In this document: piece after piece, positions 46,210 through 58,072 of the stretch
Layout: each line of letters starts with the position of its first letter
How positions within the stretch are numbered: the first letter of the stretch is position 1
Assembly (NCBI GenBank): GCA_012295275.1
Contig: CM022670.1
Location: forward strand, 32,513,938-32,577,937
Direction of reading: 5' to 3'
Length of the DNA stretch: 64,000 nt
DNA from: Chrysomallon squamiferum
Lineage: Eukaryota > Mollusca > Gastropoda > Neomphalida > Peltospiridae
Made by a program: the position numbers and the translations under genes
The notes under the pieces: generated by a model
The model's database searches: none
Told to the model about the DNA's origin: nothing
What the model saw: only the letters and a program-made list of their open reading frames with translations

Positions 46210-46408
46210 AATATACATATACACATTAATATATATCTACATACAAACACATACACACACTCACTCTCACATACACACACACAAACACACACACACACAC
46301 ACACTCACAAACACATACATACAACTGTAAGAGAGTCTGTATACAAGTTCAGAAATCTATGCACATATACCATCATCATCATCATTATCATTATCATTAT
46401 TATCATCT
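46210..46408. repeat. Interrupted CA microsatellite followed by ATC/ATT triplets
   Basis: CA/CATA-rich from about 46215 to 46322; CATCATCAT then CATTAT triplets at 46369-46408. Confidence 0.9.
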
Positions 46409-46895
46409 CATTTGTTAACAAGTGAACCAGACATTTATAGATTAAATCATTATTCCACATTAATGTAATTAACTAGGTACATTTAGAAATAATGACACCA
46501 CTTACTGGTTAGATACAGAACAGTTTACATTATTTGACCAGTCTTTATGTAGCTATTTTCTGTAATGTACAAATTAGGATGCAGAATTAATTTTTTACTT
46601 TTATTGCTGGATTTTTGTAGAGATTTTTACATTTTAATTTAGTAAAATTAATTAATAGCATCAACCAGTTTTGTTGGTAATAAAAATTGTTTTATTTACA
46701 TAAATTAAATATATTACATCCACTGGTGTTGTGGGTTGAATTTTAAACTGAATATAAAATAAATTATAAACAGATATTTGTATTAAAAATGGTTGTTGTT
46801 TTGAGTTTTTTTAAATTTATTTAAATTTATTTTATTATAATGATTTGTAAATAGGTTTCAGTAAAGAATTAAAAGCAAAAAACAAATTAATTAAC

Positions 46896-46928
<33 letters not shown>

Positions 46929-47560
46929 TAATAATAATAATAATAATAACAATTATGGTATTATTTTTAAAAAAACACCCAAAAACACAACATACAATAA
47001 ATAGCATTAAGCTACTACTATCATCAAATAATTTTAAATACACAAAGTAAACAGAATTAAGGAATTTGATCAGTTAGTTCTGTTAAAAGATTCTTCTCTG
47101 ATTTTCTGCTTTGGTGTTTAGCCAGTTATTTCTACCTCAAAATATCCCTGTTAAGGATAATTGAAAAAGCTAATGTGAATATCTGTAGTCATCAAAATAG
47201 CATGGATTTTTAGACTGCTACCTAATTTGAAAATTATGCTATGTGGTTTCTTCATCTGTAAAGAAATTAATAGGCAGTATTCACAGTTGTTGTTTGTTTT
47301 GTATTGGTTTTTTTTTTAGGTTCCAGAAAAGCAAGTTATTTTGGTACAGGCTGTTTTGGGGATATTTTTTATGTAAACTAATTCTGTACAATTTACTAAT
47401 GGTCAAAAATATTAAAAATAGTAATTTATGGAGGCCATAATTGTTTGTTTGATTATTTGGGTTTTTTTTTTAATTTTTAATTTTTTTCTATTTTAGAAAG
47501 TTTTTTTAAAATTTATTATATTAATAGTATTATTGTCTACATGCATATCTGCATCCACCT
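46409..47560. other. AT-rich stretch with an (AAT)n array
   Basis: (AAT)n at about 46897-46950, interrupted by A8. 47085-47240 is slightly more complex. No gene supported. Confidence 0.55.
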
Positions 47561-47569
47561 ATGTGTGTT

Positions 47570-47628
<59 letters not shown>
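47561..47628. repeat. (TG)n microsatellite, interrupted
   Basis: TG units with two TTTG interruptions. Confidence 0.96.
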
Positions 47629-47629
<1 letters not shown>

Positions 47630-47829
47630 TTTATATAGTATCAGATATAATTTACAATATACAAACCTAATTTATTAAAATTTACTACCAGAATAGTCAT
47701 CATTAGAACACTAATCTAACATGAAAAGGAAATATAATTTTGATTTTTTTTTTTTTTCTGATAGATTATTTTGAAAACTTTGTGTCCAATACTTCAATTT
47801 TGGACAGAACACATAAAATACATTGGCTT

Positions 47830-48262
47830 GATTTAGCTACAGTCATCTCTTCATTGATTTTGTTAAGTTGCAGAAGCAGAGTCAGACTTTACCATATATA
47901 ACCCTGCAGCAGAAGATTTTGTCTACTAAGCTTAATCCCTCAATGATAAGAAAAGAAGAAGCCGGCATAAACCTCAGTTCAGCATGGAGCTAATTGTTGG
48001 AGAATAATTTTCTGCTTGTTTGTCAACCAACAGAACTAATTGTGGTCCTGGGCTATGTTTAAAGGTCAGAAGCACTGGCTTGCTGGGAACTTTGAAAGCT
48101 CTAATAGATACTTGTGTTAATTACAGCTGAGGGGTTTTCAACAGGTCACACGAGGCTGTTCTGTTGACATTGTGTTCATATCAATCAGTTTAAATACCTG
48201 TTCTTGTTTTCTCTTTAAGCACACACAGATAAGAAGGTTGGCTGAGGAGTCTACTGACAGAC
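47830..48262. promoter_or_regulatory. Strong candidate conserved enhancer
   Basis: About 430 bp of complex, GC-elevated, non-repetitive sequence without a useful open frame. Visible words: TAATCC (47933-47938, Otx/bicoid type), AAAGGTCA (48061-48068, monomeric nuclear-receptor type), CTTTGAA (48090-48096, TCF/LEF type), CAGCTG (48124-48129) and AGGTCA (48143-48148). The TTAATTAC word near 48117 is homeodomain-like. Texture and motif grouping suggest a conserved element; function inferred. Confidence 0.48.
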
Positions 48263-48464
48263 AGTTGAAGAAAATAGAAAAAAACAAAAAATGTTAGAAA
48301 TATTTACATGTATAGTACGTCATAGATAAAAACAGATTCTGAAGGGCATTGTCAAGAAATATATTCACAGAATACATTTTTTTACATTCCATTTCAGTAA
48401 AGAGTGTGCAATTTTAAAATATTTTCTATTCTCTATATATATTTAATGTATCTTTCTGTTATCC

Positions 48465-48518
<54 letters not shown>

Positions 48519-48520
48519 AA
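48263..48520. repeat. (TC)n then (CA)n microsatellite (48468-48520) in AT-rich flank
   Basis: About 20 TC units at 48468-48507 followed by CA units. Confidence 0.93.
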
Positions 48521-49355
48521 AACACACATTCATAAATGTTTTCAATAACTATTTTATCTTTTGGAGGAAAGCGCTGTTTATGAAACTGAAAAAAAAAAAA
48601 AAAAATTATATTTCTGTACTTAAAGTATTACCTTCTTTAAACAAAGGTGATTATTATTTAGTAATGTCTCTAAGTTTGTTCATCTCTGTATGTATTTATG
48701 TATTTACTGATGTAGATGTAAAAGATAATTTTAATTAAATATATTACATAAACAGATTATTAATATCCTATTGTATCTTACAGTTTCACTGAGGCATGAA
48801 TTTGCACTAGCAACAAATATGGTTTATTCATTATGACTGGCATGAAGTAAAGTTGATTTATTGAACATTCAGTCAATAGCAGCCATGATATCAAAGCAAT
48901 TTTCCACCAGTTATGAACAACTTTTTCTTCTCCTTCAGAAATGAAGTTTTTTTTTTTTTCTTAAAATCTATACTTTTCTTTTTTCTTTTTATTTCTTATG
49001 AAAAATGCCAATAAATCAACAAATAAAATGAGTTTGCTTGTGGTGAATGTCTATTTTTAATTTTTTGGGCTAATAGGATGTTGTATTGATTCCAGATGCA
49101 TTGCAGTTGCAGGACGCTATACGCAGCAAAATACTTTAGAAAATCTCTTAAGAGGTTCCATAATTACCCAGTAATTTGGCACATGATGTACTAGCTTCCA
49201 ACCACATAGTTCTGACTTACATTTGCCTCAAAAAGTGAACAAGAATTTTTTTTTTTTTTCTAAATACAAACATGTTTAAATGGCCATAAAATATTTAGTG
49301 TTAGTAAAAAAAATAAGAAATGTTTAATTTAAACTGAATTTTTTTTCATTTTCTG
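48521..49355. other. AT-rich stretch with poly-A and poly-T runs
   Basis: Poly-A at 48588-48605 and poly-T at 48946-48960 and 49243-49260. 49080-49220 is a small more complex patch. Nothing else. Confidence 0.5.
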
Positions 49356-49360
49356 TTTGA

Positions 49361-49620
49361 TATATTTTTAACTATAATGTTCGAAGATGTGGTGGGGGTT
49401 CTAAATGCTCTATTCTGAATTTGTTTGCTTTTATATTTAATATAGTTCAAATGTTTTTCCTTTGAATGCTTTATCCAAAATGCTTTTGACATCATGTATA
49501 GAGGTTGTGTTTATTTGTAATATATTTCTGGCTATAATATTCAAAGATGAGGATTTGTTTTGTGAATGCTTTGTTGAAAAGACATTATTTTCTTTGTATA
49601 GAGGTTAAGTGTTTATTTTG
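49361..49620. repeat. Two-copy tandem duplication, period 160 bp
   Basis: TATATTTTTAACTATAATGTTCGAAGATG (split anchors at 49361 and 49521) recurs as TATATTTCTGGCTATAATATTC. Matching GTTCTAAATGCTCTATT / TTTGTGAATGCTTTGTTGAA and TGTATAGAGGTTGTGTTTATTT / TGTATAGAGGTTAAGTGTTTATTT words follow. Confidence 0.75.
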
Positions 49621-50375
49621 GATATTTAGACAGATGTTAGTGACTTAATGTATATTTGTTAATATACCCAGCATTTCCACTTTCAAAAGAAATGAACAGT
49701 TTTTCAATATTTAGATCATTATGGAAAGTGATGATCATAAGCATAACAAACCCATTGCATGTTTTTCTGTTCTAGCTTGGGCCTGAAATTAATATCACTC
49801 ACTAAGAATTGGCAAAGTAACATAAAAGATCCCTAGAATACCCAATATAATCTATTTGTCTGTATATCTGTCTGTCTCTCTGTCCCTATTTATTTGTCTG
49901 TCTTCCTGTCTTCTATTAAACATATATACCTTTATTCATTCATTTATTTATATTCAGTCTCAGAGAAAAAAGATTTGGATTAATTACCATTTAGTGATAT
50001 GAACTCCACTCCACTTCTTTCTTAACAGTACAACACACTCACTCAACACTAATCTAAAAATAAAAATACAGCTCACTGTGTTATACCTAATAATAATAAA
50101 ATTTATTTACAAAATACATTCATTAGTATTTAGTTTCAGAAATAAAACTTTTGGCTTAATTACCATTTAGTCACATTTAGTCATGTGAAATCCACCCCAG
50201 AAATTAAATTGTTTTTATAGTTCTTTCCTAATAATAAAATACATTCTCATTGAAATTCTCGACAGTTTTAATATCTTTAATTTCACAGTTTAATCAGTGA
50301 GAACTGAGCAGTTTCAAACACCTAATATAAATTTTCATAGCTAATAAAACATTATCTCTATTCATGGTTTTATTC

Positions 50376-50407
<32 letters not shown>

Positions 50408-50590
50408 TGCTTATATGCAGGAGACTAGGTTGCCATTCAAGTGCAAAAGTAATTGTCGATTAAAAAATCTATTACACTGATAAAGAAGTTAATTTCCTTT
50501 TCTCATTTTACTATAAAGTGGTTTTGTGCAAAGTGATCAATATTTTAGATCACGTTAGCCATGTCTAGCATATCCAGGAGACTTCTGCCT
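49621..50590. other. AT-rich stretch with poly-T
   Basis: TCTG/TTCTGT-rich patch at 49855-49910 and poly-T at 50379-50403. A weak duplication, ATTACCATTTAGTGATATGAA / ATTACCATTTAGTCACATTTA, lies at about 49983 and 50159. Confidence 0.5.
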
Positions 50591-50594
50591 TTAA

Positions 50595-51110
50595 AGTCTT
50601 TGCAATAAAAACAATGAACTGTGATTATTTTTGGACAGCATGAAATACTCTTTTTTCCCATTTTGTAGAGTGAAAACTCTGAATATTGATTACTTTTAAG
50701 CAGCAAGAGATATTTTCTTTAATCTTTTTCCATGACAGAAACAATAAATATTGATTATTCTCAGAAAGCATGAGATATTCTTTTTTCTGTTTTATAAAAA
50801 AAAAATCTATAAATGGTTATTATTCTTGGACAGTAAAAGATATTTTCTATTCACCTTTTGTAAAGCAAAAACAATTAATCATCTTCATTCATATCAATGT
50901 ATATTTTTTCTATATATTTTTTAAAGTAAAAATCAATTAATATATTCTTTTTTGTTGTTAATAAAGAAGGACAGCAAAAGATACTCTTTCACCCCCATCT
51001 TTTTACAAAACAATTAGCAGTGATCATTCGTAGCAGGAGAAACCCTATTTCTATCTTTATATAGATTAAACATGTTAATAATGATCCTTCATAAGAAGAA
51101 ATACACTTAA
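50595..51110. repeat. Degenerate tandem array, about 65 bp unit, about 8 copies
   Basis: GGACAGCATGAGATATTCTTT-type words recur near 50634, 50700, 50764, 50829, 50897, 50970 and 51033. Each is followed by a TTTTGTAAAG(C/T)AAAAACAAT-type word and TGATTATT. Confidence 0.8.
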
Positions 51111-51580
51111 AAGGACAGTGATCCATACATGGATGAGTAAAATATCTTCTCACTATTTATGTCGCAAAGAACTTGAATAAAGATCCAACTGATCTGGAAA
51201 AGATATCCTACATCTCACATTTTTTACTTCTCCCATGATGTTTGTTTGTTTAAAGTAAAGCAGAATTTGTTTTTTATTTACTCAGGAGCTGATAAATGAG
51301 CCAAAAGGTCAGACAAACAGGTTTCGATACCATCTCTTCTAGTCAAAGCGTTCTGGCCCTACCACTTTTAAAAACAACTTCCATAAACAAACAACAAATA
51401 CTGGCCTTCATACAAAAAACCACTGATTACTACCAAAGCCATTAAATCTGTGTTGTTTTTGTCCCTCTGCATAACTCAGGTCATCACCTAAAATTAATCT
51501 GGGTGGTCATGGTTGTTACATTATGATGCATCATTGTTGTCAATCACTTTTAAAGATGAAAGGTGAAATGTAGAGTTCAT
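51111..51580. other. Complex non-repetitive stretch, possible SINE body
   Basis: 51260-51560 is GC-elevated relative to its flanks and has AGGTTTCGATACC, a B-box-like word with one inserted base (about 51321). No A box at the expected distance and no coding frame; unresolved between SINE relic and regulatory element. Confidence 0.35.
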
Positions 51581-51581
51581 A

Positions 51582-51652
51582 GAACTGGTGTGGTCTAATG
51601 TATGGAACATTGTTTCTGAGACAGCCGATGTTGAAATTATTACAAAATTAAA
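51582..51652 (+). repeat. tRNA-Arg-like SINE head
   Basis: GGTGTGGTCTAATGTATGG, then AACATTGTTTCTGAGACAGC, then CGATGTTGAAATTATTAC lines up along its length with a tRNA-Arg-type pattern (GTGGCCTAATGGATAAGGCA, about 20 bases for the anticodon arm, then GATTGTGGGTTCGAATCC). The A-box region is well kept; the B box is decayed (GTTGAAATT). A retroposon relic, not a functional tRNA. Confidence 0.5.
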
Positions 51653-51999
51653 AGTAATATTCACAAAGTTGTTCAAGGGAACAGTTAAATGTGACTGATA
51701 TGTGTTAGATCAAACTGGTACTGACAGATCTTTTAAACATCCATAACTATATGGTCAAACATGTTTTTCTTCAGGGTTGAAATGCTGGGTTTGGGGTTTA
51801 TTGTTTTTTAAAACAGTTAATTAATGTTTACCTTTGTTGCTTTACTCACTATATAGGAATAGTTAATTTTTTATATTTCTATTTTTACTAGAAACAGTAT
51901 TAGTCACAACTATTTGAAAATTATTGGTCATTTTTTTTCCAGCACCACCAAATTTGTTTTTTTCTTTTTATCTCTCTTGTTTTCATTGTCTAGCTTGAT
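51653..51999. other. AT-rich stretch, nothing recognisable
   Basis: May be the body of the SINE at 51582, but no other copy in the window confirms this. Confidence 0.4.
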
Positions 52000-52335
52000 G
52001 AGCAACAATTTGTTCACACTGTAAACAATAACTACATCATTTGGCCAATGAAGAACCCAATAATGTTAGTATGTCACTTGGAAACAATCAACATGTCGGA
52101 AATGAGACAACAGTGATAATTAAACCTTAGTTCACTGTTCTATTGCAAAGACCTGATCTCTATAACCAGTTGATATCTTCTCTTTCACTGAGTCAGAGGA
52201 TTGGTTTAAAATCTTCACCAAAGCCTCAGCAATCTTCACCTGATTACAGTGCTGTGGAATGAGATTTAAGAAGTCCTATGATTGATTGTTCAGGATGATG
52301 GAAACAAAGAGGCCGATTAATCTTTTTTGAGACAA
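52000..52335. promoter_or_regulatory. Candidate conserved enhancer
   Basis: Complex non-repetitive block with AACAATTTGTTC (inverted Sox-like pair, about 52004-52015), TGAGTCA (52189-52195, AP-1 consensus), TGATTGAT (52279-52286, PBX-HOX type, as at 37703) and GATTAATC (52315-52322, overlapping K50-homeodomain words). No coding frame. Confidence 0.42.
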
Positions 52336-54475
52336 AATTACAGCTTAATGGTATAATTTAAAATGGTAGTGTGTACTTGTGTTGTACCAAGATTTGTTAC
52401 CTTTAGTGACTTTTAAATTACATTACATTACATTACATTTTAATTTAATTTAATTTAATTTAATTTAATTTATTTCACTTTATTTTATTTTACTTTACTT
52501 GGTAGAAATATTAAATTAAAATAGTTTGGGTTTTTTTTTTTGTTTTTTTTCTCTTTAGAATCAACTTCACATCAACATGAATTAATATTTTAAAATAAAT
52601 TTTATTATCTTTAAAAATATAAATTATAAAACCAAAATTAATAATCACATTATATATTTTTAATTTATTTTTACATTGCTTTAGTTTACTCTCAAGTACT
52701 CATGCTACAAAATTAGATATTAAAAAAAAAAAAAAAAAAAAAAAAACATTTGATTTTAACTATCTAAATAAAACAAGAACCTTTGGATATTTTCATTATT
52801 TGAATTTTAATAGCTATATAAATTAACATTGTGATAAATTTTAAGAGTATTGATGATCTTTTTTCTAGAAGATTTCTCTCCCTTTAATTTCTAAGTTTAT
52901 TTTGTTTCATAAAACAGAGAGCACTAAAGATCATTTCAAAATGATGTAATTTCACAAAGTTATTTCTGTACAAAACTAGAATAATCTAGAATGATGTAAC
53001 TTCTCACAAAAGTCTGTGTGTGTGTGTGTGTGTGTAAAATCCATTTGTGAAGGTACATGTTTTAATATTAACTTTTCAAAGAATTTACTATTTTAAAACT
53101 GAAAATTTCTTATATTTCCACTGTTTTTAAAAATGTATGTTTCTGATGACTTAAAAGTTATTCAGAATTTACACATTTTACTGGAATTCTTAACACTTTT
53201 GTTACTTTTTCTTAAAGAAAGTAAAAAAATAAAACATTTCAGAAATTATACATTTTTTAAATAGAAATTCACATAACAATTTAATGTCATAAAAAAGTAT
53301 CTTGACAAATTAAAATGTATTTAATGTTTTTCTTTCATGCATTCTTGAAAACGTTTTATTATTTTACAGTAAATAAAACTTGAATTCAGAATCATGAAAC
53401 ATTAAGCTGTTGTACTTTTTATAGGAACCTGAACTATATTTTTATATATTCTTGAAAGCAAATTATATAATCAAATTTATTTTATATATATATTAAAAAT
53501 AAATTTATGATTCCAAAATTAATAAATTGTTTCCTGAGAACAAATATTCTTTAAATTAATGGTAAAATTCTTGTAACCATAGCAACCTCTTGGTATAAGC
53601 GTTAATCTCTCCCAAAAGGTCTTTTATGATTTGGATCAATACTTCAAAGATGTGATAGAGCATGGAGATATTTTCACTGAAGATATATATCAATATATAT
53701 TAGTCCGTCTTTGCCCTACACTCTCATGTTATTAGTAAACCAGAGAAAAAAGCCATATAACTAAAGGGAAGTAAATCTGTTCAAACTATATGGGGCCCAC
53801 TTGCAGCAATAAGCCATTTGAAGTTTTTCCTTATTTCAGTTGTCAGAATCTCTCTCTCTCTCTCAGACACTTTTTCACTATCTCATTCTCTTTCTTTCTC
53901 CCTTTTTTATTGGGTTTTCCTTCTTTTCTTTTTTTGCTCTCTTTCATTCTCTGTTTTTTTTTTTGGACTCTAATTTCTTCTACGTCTTCTTTTTCTATCT
54001 GTATATAGGCCTGTTATCTACACCTATCTATTTGTGTTTTTGTTGATGGGTTGAAATGTATCATCTATAGCATGACAGGACTGTGGGTCAATTATCTTTG
54101 CTGTATTTCTTTGGCAGTTTACCATTCAAGCCAGTTCATCCTTTTTGACTGATTTATCAAAAGGAATGAAATATGCTTTGCTTTCCATGGGAAGGTCCAT
54201 AAAAACAAATCCTATATTTCTTAAAGATAAAAATAATGAAATTGGTAACCAGAGGGTTACCATTCTAATATAATTGTACAAAAAGAAGAAAATCAGTGTA
54301 AGCTTTGTATTAATAACTGTTAGCATGTATGAGAAGTCTACAACTTAAAATTAGTTTATCATTCTTACTTTCTGTCATTCTGTTTCTCTGTTTTCTTTAA
54401 TTTTTCAGTACCTTTTTCATTCAATTTTTCAATTTTTAATTCTTATTTTCTCTAATTTTTCTTTCTTCTCAGCTC
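52336..54475. other. AT-rich stretch with simple repeats
   Basis: TTACA then TTTAA then TTTTA pentamer runs (52417-52498), poly-A (52721-52746), (TG)n (53014-53035), pyrimidine-rich TCTCTC/TTTC sequence (53848-53960). Short frames here are compositional. Confidence 0.55.
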
Positions 54476-54479
54476 TAGT

Positions 54480-54795
54480 GGATATTTTCAAACTGTTAGC
54501 ATCAAGTCTGTTAGAGAGGTCTTCTTCTCACACCTAATTATAGGAGGAGGAAAAAAAATAATTACCTGTCTGTCTTCAATATGTTGTTTTCACCCTGAGG
54601 AATGCCAGACTCAGAGGTCAGCCATGTTTTGCAAGAAGCTGGCCTTTTTTTGTGTTTTTACTACCAAGTTGTCTGTGTGTACTCTCATCCTACGACTTGT
54701 GGCCAAACACAGAGAAATGCAGGCAGGCATGTGTTTATGAATCAGGCATTCCAAGATTACAAGTGTTCACTATGACTTTGTTTTGTTTTTATTTC
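54480..54795. promoter_or_regulatory. Candidate conserved enhancer
   Basis: Complex GC-elevated block. TCACACCT (54528-54535, T-box type) is fused to TAATTA (54535-54540). A second TAATTA at 54559-54564 runs into ACCTGTC. AGGTCA is present near 54616 and GGCCAAACAC near 54703. No coding frame. Confidence 0.42.
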
Positions 54796-55950
54796 AGTGC
54801 TTCAGATTATCTCAGAACTTAAATAATCATAGGAACTGGTATTTAATTATATCATATTAATAGAAGTTGTGGTTTTCTTGTTTAAGAGAAAAAAAATGAT
54901 TCTTATGTGGTTGTGGCAAGTAAATAGAATTGTTGGAATAGGTTTTGAGAAAGTTATTTTATTTATGTATTTACTTATTTTTATTTATTTATTTATTTTA
55001 TTTCATTTTATTTTTATTTGTTTTTGTTAGTTATTTATCTTGTTTCCCCAGTAAAGTGCTGTTACATATATAATTTATGAAAATTGAAATCAGTAAGGAA
55101 ATAAAATTTATAAACAGATCTTTTCACACATATAAATATACACAAACACATCAACATAAATATATTGATGTACATATATCTGTTTATAAATATATATATG
55201 CATAGAGACATATAACTCAGACATACATATAGACAAACATATGTACAGAGACATAAATGCACACATACACACACATATACTGACAGTCTGTCATACAATA
55301 ACTCATAATGTATTAAAATGACTCTGAACTTTGAATTGATAACAAAATTCTTAAATACTTTTCACATGTCAATAGCAAATTAATTAACACTCAAGTACTG
55401 GATAGGCCTTTAAAAACAAAATAAAAAAACAGTTTAGATCATACAGTGACAAATGTTGATAAGATCCATCAGTGCCTGAGTCATTTAACCCATGTCAGTG
55501 ACTGTTAACTGTTAAACAGATTTATATTATTTAAAACAAAAATTATATTCTTTAATAATGTCAATATTGGCTATATCAAAGATAATGTTCTGTGGGATTG
55601 ACCATGTGCTAGCTTTAAGACCTTTGTGTATTTTCCTCAGTTTTTATTATGTGATACAGGCTACACATTTCCTTCAGTTTTTGTTTTAATCTGTTATGTT
55701 CATAGTATAATAAAAACCAGACAAAATTCAGTGCATTTCCTCTGTTTATTGGCCATGTCACCAGATTTGAGAATGGTTTATGTATCTGTGTTTTTATGGC
55801 CACCTTTCTCCTCCCACTCAGCTGAGGCAAGGGAAAGATGTAAGAATCTGGCAGATTATTAGATTAGATTTGTTACTATTAGTTCCCAATAAAGTCTTCA
55901 ACACCTGTATGTTGTAAGGTATCACACACTGCCTGTGGTAGAACAGTATA
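54796..55950. other. AT-rich stretch with TTTA array; more complex patch at 55600-55860
   Basis: TTTA/TTTTA array at 54959-55020 and CA/TA-rich microsatellite-like sequence at 55125-55280. 55600-55860 holds overlapping 71-78 codon frames on both strands with no splice context, so it is more likely non-coding. Confidence 0.5.
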
Positions 55951-55951
55951 T

Positions 55952-56053
55952 CATTAGAGAAATACCAGCTTTTTCACATTAGAGAAATAACAGATTTTTC
56001 ATATTAGAGAAATAACAGATGTTTCATATTAGAGAAATAACAGATTTTTCACA
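55952..56053. repeat. Tandem repeat, 25 bp unit, four copies
   Basis: ATTAGAGAAATAACAGATTT plus TTCAT repeats with exact 25 bp spacing (AGAGAA at 55956, 55981, 56006 and 56031). Variants are CCAGC in copy 1 and ATGTTT in copy 3. Confidence 0.95.
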
Positions 56054-57715
56054 CTTGTGTTCTTGATGAGTTCAAGTGATGTAAAGAAAAAAAAAAATTC
56101 AAGATTTTTCATAGTCTGAATCAGATTTATGTTAGGTTTAATTTTCAGTTAAAGATTTATTGAGCTAGGTGCAATTTTTTTATATATATATATGCCTATT
56201 ATATATTATATGTGAAAGCAGGTAAACAGTTTATTTTCAAATTTCAACAAATGTCATATACTTTTGTTTTATTAAAAACCTTCTATGCTTTAAACAGTCA
56301 TATAAAATAATAAGTTATCTCCATATTATCTTTCTTTTTTCTAACCTTCCTTCTGCTTTATCTGTGTCTAGTCCTCTGTTTTTCCATCAAACTCCTCTTT
56401 TTCCTTTCCATCCCTCTCTCATTATCAGGGATTATAATGTATTATTTTACCACTGAGACTTATTTTTTTAGTTCTGTCAACTCTAAATTAGATCTTATGC
56501 ATGATTGGTAATAGAATCAATCTTCCTTAGAAAACTCACAGTTTATTTCCCATTATGGTCCATACTGCATGAATGATTTCTCTAATGTAATCATATGTGC
56601 TTTCTTCTCCAACAAAATATCTGTATAAAACATTTTGTATAGTCTTTATAAAGACTGTGAAGGATTTTTCCTCTCATCTTACACACATAAAATTAAAAAA
56701 ATATATAATATAAAAAATCACATCCAAACATAAGTCACAATTAACATAAAAATATGCTGAGGTCTTATTAAATATCCATTCATTCATTCATTCTAGGAAA
56801 TTTTTTGTCTTGAAATAAAAAGAAAATTAAAGATTATGACTACAATAGCAGCTTTATGAAAACAACTGATAATAAACATTTAAGGTAAAAGATGTGAAAA
56901 TAACTCTGCCTTTCAGAGTTTATTTCAGTTTTTAACTATATGTTGTTGTTTCAAAGATTATTAAAAAATTGACCAGATTTTGTTTTCCTCAGAAGAAAGG
57001 AGGTGTGTTATTTATCCAGTTTCAAAGGGTGTATATGAAATTATGCAATTAAATTTGCTAATCTTGTTTTGATGTCATGTTTTATCATTAATAAAATTCA
57101 TAATTTGATTAATATTAGGCTTGGTTTGAACTTAGAAGAAAAAGTTGAAATCGTTCTTGACTTACAAAAATATAATATCTGAGCAATGCTGGGCTTGGCT
57201 TATCTTGTGGAATCAAAGGGAAGATTGTATGTTAGAGACATTATCAGCTCTTTATGACCAGAGACGTAGGATTCACACACCTTGCTTTGGCTCATTTTCA
57301 TGAACAATCCTTCATAGCTTGTCTGTAATGATAATTTAAATCACATAAAAGCACCGTTTTCTCCAACAAGCATTTATAGTTGAGTTCTGATATACAGTTT
57401 CCAGAACACTATAAAAAAAACTTTTTAAGAGATATTAATATATTCAGTGTAAATCTTTTTTTCATAATTACTATCTCAGATGGTAAATCTATATGTCATA
57501 TCTAGTGCTTAAAATTCCTTCTAAAACTACTTACTTTTACCATAATAAATAATTATCTTTTTTAATTATATAAATACAGTTCATAACATTTTTTTTTTTT
57601 AACTCTTAACAGATTTGATTAATCTGTTCTATACAAACTAAAGAATTTTGAAAAAAAATTAAAAATTTCGATCACAGATTCATGATCAGCTCAAGAATTA
57701 TACAGTAAACACCTT
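56054..57715. other. Intron-like AT-rich stretch
   Basis: (TA) at 56181-56192, CATT units at 56777-56793. 57175-57310 is a small more complex patch. No gene or element supported. Confidence 0.5.
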
Positions 57716-57719
57716 GGCA

Positions 57720-58072
57720 GATCAGTGAAATATGAAACAGTTGGTGATAAAAATCAGGTCTTGCATGCTAAAAAGGAATATATTTCTCTTACCAGCATGC
57801 TGAAACGTGGGCTGCAGCAGGCACTGGGAAACATTTATCTCCAATGTGAGGGCTTTGGCTTAAGTCTGCTAAGAGTTGATTCTCAATCTCACCTATGTAG
57901 TAATCTAGTGGTGTCTGTCAGGAAAAAAGGTCACCGTTCGAATTAGTAAATCAACTGATAACAAGCAAATACAAGGTGCATGTGAAAACCTTCTGTGACT
58001 TCAGGTGATAACCTGTGTTAATTTGAGAGCTTTTTAGTGTCTGTGTATATTTTATTTTGGTATTTTATCAAG
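57720..58072 (+). promoter_or_regulatory. GC-richer island, candidate promoter/5' UTR of the exon at 58073
   Basis: Composition rises sharply relative to the flanks. It contains a 73-codon frame (57725-57946), possibly an upstream open frame or chance. A T-rich stretch ends in ATCAAG immediately before the ATG at 58073; this could be a 3' splice acceptor or simply the start context. Confidence 0.35.

Noticed and set aside
51582-51652. Functional tRNA-Arg gene
   Set aside because: The B box is decayed and the stems do not pair.
55615-55862. Overlapping 71- and 78-codon frames on opposite strands as a gene
   Set aside because: Overlap on both strands of a moderately complex block is expected by chance; no splice signals and no domain.
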